64,000 nucleotides of DNA from Ketobacter sp. MCCC 1A13808 (lineage in GTDB: Bacteria > Pseudomonadota > Gammaproteobacteria > Pseudomonadales > Ketobacteraceae). Made by a program: the position numbers and the translations under genes. A model generated the notes under the pieces. The model was not told the DNA's origin, did no database searches, and saw only the letters and a list, made by a program, of their open reading frames with translations. Shown here piece after piece: positions 48,149 through 56,038 of the stretch. The stretch spans positions 1-64,000 of the forward strand of contig NZ_VRKW01000019.1 in NCBI RefSeq assembly GCF_009746715.1. The letters are read 5' to 3'. Within the stretch, counting starts at the first letter, position 1. The number at the start of each line of letters is the position of its first letter.

Positions 48149-49105
48149 ATGAAATATTTGGATATATCAGCAATGGGCAGCAGATCAATGCCTGACATCG
48201 CCGTCGCATCTCAGGCCAAAGCATCCGTAGCGCTGGATTGGGTCGGCATGAGCGAAATCGATGTTCCACTCGCTATTCCTACGCGTAACGGGGCCGTGGC
48301 ACACGCCGTTGCGAAAGCTCAGGCGTATGTAAACCTGATTAACCCAGAGGCGAAAGGCATCCACATGTCGCGGCTTTATCTGCTGCTGGATGAAGTTTGC
48401 AGTCAAACTATGACTGCCCGTGGTTTGCGCGATATTCTGCGGCGTTTTCTGGAATCCCATGAAGGCCTGAGTGACCAGGCGTTTGTGGATTTCCGCTTTG
48501 AGTTTCTGGCTCGTCGACCGGCGCTCAAAAGCGAGTTCAGTGGTTGGAAGGCGTACCCCGCCCGTATTGTAGCGAGCGAATCACCTGAGGGCTTCCAGTT
48601 CGAGCTGCATGTGGAAATCCCTTATTCCTCTACTTGTCCTTGTTCTGCAGCTTTGGCCCGGCAATTGATCCAACAGCAATTCCGCAAGGATTTTGCCGGT
48701 CATGACCCGATATCTGCTGAAGAAGTGCATGGGTGGCTTGGCACCGAGCAGGGCATTGTTGCAACCCCTCATAGCCAACGCAGTGTTGCCGAAATCAAAG
48801 TCCAGCTATCAGAGGATACCGATGATTTTCCACTGGAAGAGTTGATTGATGTGGTTGAAGACGCTCTTAAAACACCGGTCCAGACCGCAGTTAAGCGTGA
48901 AGATGAGCAAGAGTTTGCTCTGCTAAATGGTCAGAATCTGATGTTTTGTGAAGATGCGGCCCGCCGTATACAAACCGTACTAAACGAGCACGAGTCCTAT
49001 CAGGATTTCTGGTTGAGAGTGAATCATCTTGAGAGTCTGCATGCTCACAACGCCGTGGCCATTGTTAGCAAAGGCATAAAAGGCGGATATTTGCCCAAAC
49101 CTTGA
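48149..49105 (+). CDS. folE2: GTP cyclohydrolase FolE2
   Basis: FolE2 (type IB GTP cyclohydrolase) makes 7,8-dihydroneopterin triphosphate for folate and queuosine, and can work without zinc. The 318 residues hold the family motifs PSDF-like N-terminus IAVASQAKASVALDWVGMSE, the catalytic cysteine segment SSTCPCSAALARQLI, and MFCEDAARRIQTVLNE. I use ATG 48149; GGAGGAG lies at 48130-48136. ATGs at 48173 and 48188 are also possible starts. A terminator follows at 49168. The usual Zur box seen upstream of folE2 in other genomes was not found. Confidence 0.93.
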   Translation: MKYLDISAMGSRSMPDIAVASQAKASVALDWVGMSEIDVPLAIPTRNGAVAHAVAKAQAYVNLINPEAKGIHMSRLYLLLDEVCSQTMTARGLRDILRRFLESHEGLSDQAFVDFRFEFLARRPALKSEFSGWKAYPARIVASESPEGFQFELHVEIPYSSTCPCSAALARQLIQQQFRKDFAGHDPISAEEVHGWLGTEQGIVATPHSQRSVAEIKVQLSEDTDDFPLEELIDVVEDALKTPVQTAVKREDEQEFALLNGQNLMFCEDAARRIQTVLNEHESYQDFWLRVNHLESLHAHNAVAIVSKGIKGGYLPKP

Positions 49106-49167
49106 TCTACAAGGTGCGGGTCAGATTTGCCAATCTGGCCTGGCGACATCGAAACAAGTTTAATATT

Positions 49168-49202
49168 AAAAGCCGTACCCCTTCTGGGTGCGGCTTTTTT
49201 TA
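49168..49202 (+). terminator. Intrinsic terminator after folE2
   Basis: AAAAGCCG and ACCC (49168-49180) pair with GGGT and CGGCTTTT (49186-49198) around a 5-base loop, with one T-G pair, followed by more T's. The remaining 220 bases before the next gene hold only a small hairpin (TCGCAC 49312-49317 with GTGCGA 49326-49331) and no gene. Confidence 0.92.
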
Positions 49203-49423
49203 TGGAATTTTGGTGTTGCGGGTGACACTTCGTTGCTAGTGTGGTCATAAAGGCGAGCCGGAACGCCGCTTTAGTGGTGTAGGTGCCATCCCGCTTGGAC
49301 GGCTGTTTACATCGCACGGAAGCCTGTGCGAGACTCAACGGCACAGAGTGATGCTGGACGCAGGTTGCGGACTTTTGGGTAGTGGTCGCGCAAGAAAAAT
49401 AAGAACTGACCTGGAGAACGGAT

Positions 49424-52400
49424 TTGCCAAACCTCGATTCAACGACGGATTTACGATCCCTAATCATCGGAGTTGATGTGGGTTCCACCACGGTAAAAGC
49501 CGTAGTGGTGGACGCAGAAACCAAGCAGATCTTGTGGCATCAGTATCGACGGCACGAAACCAAGCAGGCCGAAAAAGTACTCGAAATGATGCAGGACATC
49601 GAGTCTAAATTCCCTCCTTCCAATAACGCATTTCGCATTTTTGCCACCGGCTCGGGCTCGTCCCCGATTGCTCCGCATATTGGCGGGCGCTTTGTGCAGG
49701 AGGTCAACGCGGTGACAATGGCGGTGGAATATTACCATCCCGAAGTCGGCAGCGTGATCGAGCTGGGCGGGCAGGATGCAAAAATCATCATCTTTAAAGA
49801 AAATCCCGAAACCGGTGAAAAGCAGGCCATTACGTCTATGAACGATAAATGTGCCTCGGGAACCGGCGCGACCATAGACAAATGTTTTATAAAAGTGGGA
49901 ATGCCGCTGGAAGAAGTGGCGAATTTGCACTTCGACACGGAGCATTTGCATCACGTAGCGGCTAAATGCGGTGTGTTTGCGGAAACCGATATCGTAAACC
50001 TGGTGAAAAGCGGTATTCCTAAAGAAGAAATCCTATGCTCTCTGGCCGACGCGATTGTCCAACAGAATATCTCTGTACTTACACGCGGTAATACGTTGCG
50101 CACACGGGTGCTGTTGTTGGGTGGGCCGAATACCTATCTGCCGTTTCTGCAAGAGTGTTGGCGCTACAGAATCCCGCAGACCTGGGACGAGCGGGGCTAC
50201 CAATACGCAAAAGATGTACCGATTGAAGAGATGATTTTTGTACCGGACAACGCTGAGCTTTATGCGGCGTTCGGTGCTGTTTTATATGGCTCCCATGAAC
50301 AAGCGAATGTCGGTCAATACGCTGGACTGGAAGGCTTGAAAGAATTTATTAACCATGGCCGTAAAGCGCAGCTGGGAAATTCTGCCGGTCCGGGACTGGT
50401 GGCAAATCCGAACGAGAAATCGTTCTTTGTTGACCTGTATGCAGCGCCTAAATTCAAAGCGGCAACCATCAGCAGTAATCAGGTGATCCGCGGCGTGATT
50501 GGGCTGGATGGTGGCTCGACATCCAGTAAGTTGGTTTTGATTGATGAGCAGGGCGAAATTCTTAAAAAAGTCTATCGCCTCTCTAAAGGTAATCCCATTT
50601 CAGATATGCAGGATATGTTCGCGCAATTAAAGACGTGGGCGTCCGAGCAGTCTGCCAGTCTGGATATTTGTGGGTTCGGGGTGACCGGATACGCGGGCGA
50701 TGTGCTGGAAACCGCGCTGGCAGCGGACAGTAATATAGTTGAAACTGTCGCTCACATGAAAAGCGCTACCCACTTTTTTCCGGATGCGGATGTGATTTGT
50801 GATATCGGCGGGCAGGACATAAAAGTGCTGTTTTTGCACAAAGGGGATATCAAAAATTTCCGCCTTTCGAATTCGTGCAGCGCCGGGAACGGTATGCTGT
50901 TACAAGCTATGGCGGATCAGTTCGGTATACCGGTAACGGAATACGCTGATCGTGCTTTTGAGGCGGATCTATCCCCAAATTTCAGTTACGGCTGCGCGGT
51001 GTTTCTGGATTCGGATCGCGTGAATTTTCAAAAAGAAGGCTACTCCGCCAACGAATTGCTGGCGGGCTTGGCATTAGTATTGCCAAAAAACGTCTGGCAA
51101 TACGTAGTGCAGATACCGCGTATGGCCGAGCTCGGCAGGGTCTTTGTTTTGCAGGGCGGCACCCAAAACAATCTGGCAGCGGTCAAATCACAGGTCGATT
51201 ATATTAAAGAACGTGTGCCCGATGCCGAAGTGCATGTGCACCCGCATACCGGTGAAGCCGGAGCAATCGGCGCCGCTTATGAAGCGTTGCGAGTAGTGAC
51301 GCGAAAAGGGTATACCTCTTTTGTGGGGTTGGATAATGCGATCAACCTCAAATATACCTCGACCAATGACGAAACCACCCGCTGTCACTTTTGTGCAAAC
51401 GATTGTTCTCGTACCTTTATTGATACGCAGTCCGACAGTGGGCAGTCGGCGCGTTATATCTCCGGCTTTTCCTGTGAGAAGGGCACAGTAGAAGATTATG
51501 ACGCGCTGCGAAAGCTGAATAAAGAGCGTAAAACGCGCATGACCCGCTACCCCAACCTGGTTGAAACGGAAAGCAAGCTTTGCTTTAACCCGTTTTATAA
51601 AGCGGGAGATTTGCCCGATGCCGGTTCACCGCGTCAGGATATCGAAGTCAAAAAAAGCTTGTTCGGTAAAATAAAACACAAAAGAATTGTGCGCGGCTTT
51701 GAAAGATCCGATGCGGCAGCGGCGGAACGGCGCAAGTCAATCCGTATCGGGATACCGCGCGCATTAAACTTGTACAGCACTGGGCCACTGTGGCGAACCT
51801 ATTTTGAAGCCTTAGGTCTGAGCCCCAGAAACATCGTATTTTCCGATGAAACGACCGAAGAGCTATTTCAATCGGGTGGCAAGTACGGCGCGGTTGATCC
51901 TTGTTATCCATCGAAAGTCGTTCAGGCTCACGTGCACAATCTGTTGTTTGTGCACCACGCGAAAAAGCCGCTTAACTATATTTTCTTTCCGGCACTAACC
52001 CACATACCGACATTTGTTGAAAATGTCATGGACACTGCTTGCTGTCCGATTGTGGCCGGAACCCCGGCAGTCATTAAATCCGCATTTACCAAAGAAACCG
52101 ACTTTTTTGCTGAGCGCAATATTGAGTATGTGAATCCGGCTCTGAGCCTGATGGAACCGTTGCTGCTGAAGAAACGCATGTATGAGCAGTTTGCAGATAT
52201 TCTGGGTATTACTGAGGATGAGAGTGATTTTGCTGTAGATCAGGGCTTTATAGCACTGGATAAATTCGATGAGTTCTTGCAGGAAAAATGTCGCGATATA
52301 CTTGACCAGGTGGAACAGGAAAATCGTATGGCGATTTTGATGTTGGGTCGGCCCTATCACAACGATTTGGGTTTAAATCACGGGGTGTTAGAGGAATTCC

Positions 52401-52921
52401 AGGCGTTGGGTTATCCCATTATCAGTATGCGCTCAATCCCTAAAGACAAAACGTACCTGCATCGCTTCTTCCGGCAGGACCTGGAGTCGGGGCGTATTAA
52501 CTCCCCGCTTGAAATTAATGATGTGTGGCCGGAAAACTACTCTGTTAACAGTGTGCAGAAGGTCTGGGCAGCAAAGTTCGCCGCCCGTCATCCAAATGTG
52601 GCGGTGCTGGATTTGTCGAGCTTTAAATGCGGCCACGATGCCCCGACCTATGGCATGATCGACAGTATTATTGGTGCTTCTAATACGCCTTATTCGGCAT
52701 TGCATGATATCGACGCGAATCGGCCGTCGGGCTCAATTAAAATTCGCGTAAAAACGTATGCGCATACGCTAATGATGAGACAGGAAGCGCTGGCGGATAA
52801 GGCGGCATTGGGAACAACTCAGCCTGCTACCCCAGCCATCCAGCTAAAACAAAAAGTAAAAACCTTCACGCCAGAATTTGAACCGGCTAGAAATCGTATC
52901 GATGTGATGATGGTGGATTAA
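49424..52921 (+). CDS. Tandem ASKHA activase fused to DUF2229 (acyl-CoA dehydratase activase-like)
   Basis: A 1165-residue protein with two BadF/HgdC-type ATPase (ASKHA) domains. Domain 1 has GVDVGSTTVKAVVVD, ELGGQDAK, and cluster cysteines Cys143 (NDKCASGTGA) and Cys182 (AAKCGVFAETD). Domain 2 has GLDGGSTSSKLVLID, DIGGQDIK, and Cys485 (SNSCSAGNG) and Cys524 (SYGCAVFLDSD). A CxxCxxxC group follows (654, 657, 661), and Cys684. The rest is the DUF2229/COG3580 region (IRIGIPRALNLYSTGPLWRT, later DPCYPSK, Cys827, and TACCPIV). Known activases use ATP to push an electron from a [4Fe-4S] cluster to a dehydratase or reductase. The start is TTG 49424 with GGAGA upstream. Its partner follows 17 bases later. 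The substrate is unknown. Confidence 0.9.
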   Translation: MPNLDSTTDLRSLIIGVDVGSTTVKAVVVDAETKQILWHQYRRHETKQAEKVLEMMQDIESKFPPSNNAFRIFATGSGSSPIAPHIGGRFVQEVNAVTMAVEYYHPEVGSVIELGGQDAKIIIFKENPETGEKQAITSMNDKCASGTGATIDKCFIKVGMPLEEVANLHFDTEHLHHVAAKCGVFAETDIVNLVKSGIPKEEILCSLADAIVQQNISVLTRGNTLRTRVLLLGGPNTYLPFLQECWRYRIPQTWDERGYQYAKDVPIEEMIFVPDNAELYAAFGAVLYGSHEQANVGQYAGLEGLKEFINHGRKAQLGNSAGPGLVANPNEKSFFVDLYAAPKFKAATISSNQVIRGVIGLDGGSTSSKLVLIDEQGEILKKVYRLSKGNPISDMQDMFAQLKTWASEQSASLDICGFGVTGYAGDVLETALAADSNIVETVAHMKSATHFFPDADVICDIGGQDIKVLFLHKGDIKNFRLSNSCSAGNGMLLQAMADQFGIPVTEYADRAFEADLSPNFSYGCAVFLDSDRVNFQKEGYSANELLAGLALVLPKNVWQYVVQIPRMAELGRVFVLQGGTQNNLAAVKSQVDYIKERVPDAEVHVHPHTGEAGAIGAAYEALRVVTRKGYTSFVGLDNAINLKYTSTNDETTRCHFCANDCSRTFIDTQSDSGQSARYISGFSCEKGTVEDYDALRKLNKERKTRMTRYPNLVETESKLCFNPFYKAGDLPDAGSPRQDIEVKKSLFGKIKHKRIVRGFERSDAAAAERRKSIRIGIPRALNLYSTGPLWRTYFEALGLSPRNIVFSDETTEELFQSGGKYGAVDPCYPSKVVQAHVHNLLFVHHAKKPLNYIFFPALTHIPTFVENVMDTACCPIVAGTPAVIKSAFTKETDFFAERNIEYVNPALSLMEPLLLKKRMYEQFADILGITEDESDFAVDQGFIALDKFDEFLQEKCRDILDQVEQENRMAILMLGRPYHNDLGLNHGVLEEFQALGYPIISMRSIPKDKTYLHRFFRQDLESGRINSPLEINDVWPENYSVNSVQKVWAAKFAARHPNVAVLDLSSFKCGHDAPTYGMIDSIIGASNTPYSALHDIDANRPSGSIKIRVKTYAHTLMMRQEALADKAALGTTQPATPAIQLKQKVKTFTPEFEPARNRIDVMMVD

Positions 52922-52938
52922 CCAGTAAGGAGTGTGTT

Positions 52939-54561
52939 ATGGAAACGGCCACACAAAAAAACGCTACAAACAATCGGATCCAATTGGTAGACGCAAATAG
53001 TTCCGTTGCCCTATTCAATCCGCCATCCGCTTTACCTTCCTCTACCCCTGGGATTGTTGCAGACCAAATAGAACATTGGCACGACCCTGTTCCCAATGAA
53101 TTTACCGCTGCGCAGCGTGCCTCGACCACCATTTTGTTTGCCGGGTTAACTGCGGCACACGACTTTTTTATTCAGTCGGCTTTTACCGGCGCTGGTTATA
53201 ATGTCATCGCCCTGGATATTCCCGATAACAAGGCACTGCAGGTGGGCCGAGAGTACGGCAACCGCGGGCAATGCAATCCGACCTATTTTACTGTGGGCAA
53301 CCTGGTTAAATATCTGATCGGATTGCGGAACAGCGGCATACCCAAAGAAGAAATTATAGAAAAATATTTGTTCGCCACGATCGGCTCTTGCGGACCCTGC
53401 CGTTTCGGCACTTATGTAACTGAATATCGCAAGGCGTTGCGGGATGCCGGTTTCGATGGTTTTCGTGTAATCATGTTTGAGCAGACAAAAGGTATAAAGC
53501 AAGCTGCCGGAGGCGACCAGGGTTTGGACTTGGGCCTTAGTTTTGTGCTGAATATGGGTAAAGGGATTGTGGCAGGCGACGTGATTAATGCCTTGGCATA
53601 CCGGATTCGCCCCTATGAAGTCGAGCCAGGCGCAACGGATCGTGCGCTGCAAAACAGTAAGAATTTCATATCGGAAGCACTGCGCAGCAATAGTGGGTTT
53701 GTAAAATCCTTGCGTAAAGCAAAAGCGGAATTCAGTGCAATTAAAGTGGATCGCTCCAAGGTAAAACCGAAGGTGTCTATTATCGGTGAGTTTTGGGCGA
53801 TGACGACGGAGGGGGACGGGAACTACCATCTGCAACGTTTTCTGGAGCAGGAAGGCGCAGAAGTAGAAGTGCAACCGGTTACGGCCTGGGTACAGTATTT
53901 ATTATGGCAGGCGCGTTACGACACGCTGGATCGCTCCGGTTTGAGGGGGGTCGACAAAGGGGGTGACGGAGGCAGTAAATTTGCGCTGGAAGGCGTCAGC
54001 GTCCGTAAACGTCTGGCAATGATTAAATTGGGTGAAAAAGCCTTGCCGATGATGTTTAAAACGGTAGCACGGTTTATGGGGCTGAAGGGTTATAAGCTTT
54101 CGGATATGGATAAGATCGCGAAGGTCGCCCACGATTATTACGACAATAATCTGCGGGGCGGCGAAGGGCACATGGAGGTCGGAAAACTCATTTTAAACGT
54201 CAAAGATAAAAAATCCGACATGACCATCAGTGTTAAACCATTCGGGTGCATGCCGTCCAGTGGGGTATCGGATGGTGTGCAATCGATTATTACCGAACGC
54301 TACCCGGATGCTATATTCCTGCCTATCGAGACCAGTGGCGACGGTGCGGTGAACGTGCAAAGCCGGGTGCAGATGCAATTGTTCAAGGCGAGAAAATTGG
54401 TTGAAGCCCAGGCTCAGGCACTGCTGGAAAAGGCTAAAGTCGATCCGGATAATTTCTATAAACGTTTGTCCACCAGTCGGGCGAACCATCCGTTACACCA
54501 CAGTCCCCATGTTTCTGGCTGCACAGCGATCAACGTCATTCATGAGGTGGCGGGTGTGTAG
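52939..54561 (+). CDS. HgdB/COG3581-like iron-sulfur partner protein
   Basis: A 540-residue protein of the COG3581 type, related to the 2-hydroxyacyl-CoA dehydratase beta-like (HgdB/FldBC) group. Conserved cysteines are Cys112 (NRGQCNPT), Cys151 and Cys154 (GSCGPCRFGTYVTE), Cys437 (FGCMPSSGVSDG) and Cys528 (SGCTA). These could ligate one or more [4Fe-4S] clusters. The first 50 residues are a variable linker. It forms a two-gene module with the activase upstream (17-bp gap, AAGGAG at 52926-52931). It is unlikely to be a classical dehydratase: no CoA-transferase or ETF genes are nearby, and the cysteine spacing differs. Confidence 0.8.
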   Translation: METATQKNATNNRIQLVDANSSVALFNPPSALPSSTPGIVADQIEHWHDPVPNEFTAAQRASTTILFAGLTAAHDFFIQSAFTGAGYNVIALDIPDNKALQVGREYGNRGQCNPTYFTVGNLVKYLIGLRNSGIPKEEIIEKYLFATIGSCGPCRFGTYVTEYRKALRDAGFDGFRVIMFEQTKGIKQAAGGDQGLDLGLSFVLNMGKGIVAGDVINALAYRIRPYEVEPGATDRALQNSKNFISEALRSNSGFVKSLRKAKAEFSAIKVDRSKVKPKVSIIGEFWAMTTEGDGNYHLQRFLEQEGAEVEVQPVTAWVQYLLWQARYDTLDRSGLRGVDKGGDGGSKFALEGVSVRKRLAMIKLGEKALPMMFKTVARFMGLKGYKLSDMDKIAKVAHDYYDNNLRGGEGHMEVGKLILNVKDKKSDMTISVKPFGCMPSSGVSDGVQSIITERYPDAIFLPIETSGDGAVNVQSRVQMQLFKARKLVEAQAQALLEKAKVDPDNFYKRLSTSRANHPLHHSPHVSGCTAINVIHEVAGV

Positions 54562-54570
54562 GCAATCCGT

Positions 54571-54599
54571 CGTTGGACCGACTACTGTCTGGTCCAACG
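54571..54599. terminator. Hairpin at the convergent activase-partner/cysS end
   Basis: CGTTGGACC (54571-54579) and GGTCCAACG (54591-54599) form a 9-bp stem with an 11-base loop. It overlaps the cysS stop codon (54582-54584), so the last cysS codons (Trp-Thr-Arg-Gln) lie in the stem. Neither side has a strong T tract. Termination role uncertain. Confidence 0.6.
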
Positions 54600-55976
54600 G
54601 GTTCCTTCTTTAGAGTCTTCCAGGGTAATTCGCTGCTCACTTAGTATTGCTCTGATCTCATCTGCTCGGGCATAATTTTTAGCTGTCTTGGCGGCGATAC
54701 GTTCTTCGATCAACGAATCAATTTCTGCATCGGTTAAGCCGCTCGTCTGGCTGGCCGATTGCCACTTAAACCAGGCTTCGGCATCTTGGTCCAGCAAGCC
54801 GACCCGGTACCCCGCAACGCGCAGTACGTGCTGTAGGGTTGCTTTCTCATCAGCATCGGCTTTGTTGATGTCACCGGCCAGGGCGTGTAACACCGCCAGC
54901 ATTTGTGGCGTCGCCAGATCGTCCTGCAGATGGTGCTCAAGTTCATCCAGGCGGGGGTGCTGTAAAGTCAGGTCAACGTCTATCGGCGTATCCCGTAATG
55001 CACCATACAAACGATCGAGACTGGATTTGGCGCTGGACAGTAAATCCTCTGTCCAGTCCAATGGCTTACGATAGTGGGCGGTGAACAATGCGTAACGAAT
55101 GACTTCACCGGGCCACAGCTCCAGTAGCTCGCGCACGGTGAAAAAGTTGCCCAGTGATTTCGACATCTTCTCGCCGTCGATATTCAAATAGCCGTTATGC
55201 ATCCAATAGCGAACAAATTGTTCTTCCTCGCGGTGGCAACAGGTGCCCTGAGCGATCTCGTTCTCGTGGTGGGGAAATATAAGATCCTGACCACCGCCGT
55301 GAATGTCGATGGTCTTGGCCAGGTGTTTGTTGATCATAGCAGAACATTCAATATGCCACCCCGGACGGCCGCGACCCCATGGGCTTTCCCATCCTGGCAT
55401 GTCGTCAGTGGACGGTTTCCAAAGCACAAAGTCGGCGGGCTGACGCTTATAAGAGGCTTCCTCTACGCGCTCGCTGGCACCGGCGATCATGTCATCCAGC
55501 TTGCGGTGAGATAACGCGCCATAGTGCGCATCGGTGCTCACTTGAAACAGTACATGCCCTTGCGCTGAATAAGCATGGCCGTTATCCATCAATGCCTGAA
55601 TCTGTTCGATCATGGCGTCGATGTTATCGGTTGCTCGCGGCTCCAGGCTAGGGGGTAGGGTGTTGAGCCGGCCCATATCCTGGTGGAACGCTTGTGTGTA
55701 CTGATCACTGAAATCCCGAATCGATATACCGTTCTCGCGCGCTGCATTATTGATTTTATCATCCACGTCGGTAATGTTGCGCGCGTATTTCACTGCCGGG
55801 TAATGCCGTTTCAATAAGCGGAACAATAGATCAAAAATCACCACTGGGCGGGAATTTCCGATATGCACGTAGTTGTAGACCGTGGGACCACACACATACA
55901 TCGTGACCTGATTCGGGTCGATCGGAGTGAAGCGTTCTTTTTTCTGCGACAGTGTATTGTATAAATGTATGGTCAT
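54582..55976 (-). CDS. cysS: Cysteinyl-tRNA synthetase
   Basis: A 464-residue class I synthetase that charges tRNA-Cys. The zinc site is Cys29 (YVCGPTVYN), Cys211 (HIECSAM), His236 and Glu240 (PHHENE). The nucleotide motifs are HIGN (38-41) and KMSKS (270-274). Segments such as NSRPVVIFDLLFRLLKRHYP, RVEEASYKRQPADFVLWKPS and SPWGRGRPGWHIECSAM read, to my memory, as the alphaproteobacterial CysRS type rather than the usual E. coli or Pseudomonas type. It is cotranscribed after thrS (62-bp gap). It may be a second or replacement copy. Confidence 0.96.
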   Translation of the reverse strand: MTIHLYNTLSQKKERFTPIDPNQVTMYVCGPTVYNYVHIGNSRPVVIFDLLFRLLKRHYPAVKYARNITDVDDKINNAARENGISIRDFSDQYTQAFHQDMGRLNTLPPSLEPRATDNIDAMIEQIQALMDNGHAYSAQGHVLFQVSTDAHYGALSHRKLDDMIAGASERVEEASYKRQPADFVLWKPSTDDMPGWESPWGRGRPGWHIECSAMINKHLAKTIDIHGGGQDLIFPHHENEIAQGTCCHREEEQFVRYWMHNGYLNIDGEKMSKSLGNFFTVRELLELWPGEVIRYALFTAHYRKPLDWTEDLLSSAKSSLDRLYGALRDTPIDVDLTLQHPRLDELEHHLQDDLATPQMLAVLHALAGDINKADADEKATLQHVLRVAGYRVGLLDQDAEAWFKWQSASQTSGLTDAEIDSLIEERIAAKTAKNYARADEIRAILSEQRITLEDSKEGTRWTRQ

Positions 55977-56038
55977 GGTCTTCTTAAAGAGAATGTTAAA
56001 TAACGTGATGCTGGTCTGGAACCTTGCTTTGTTCCTCG

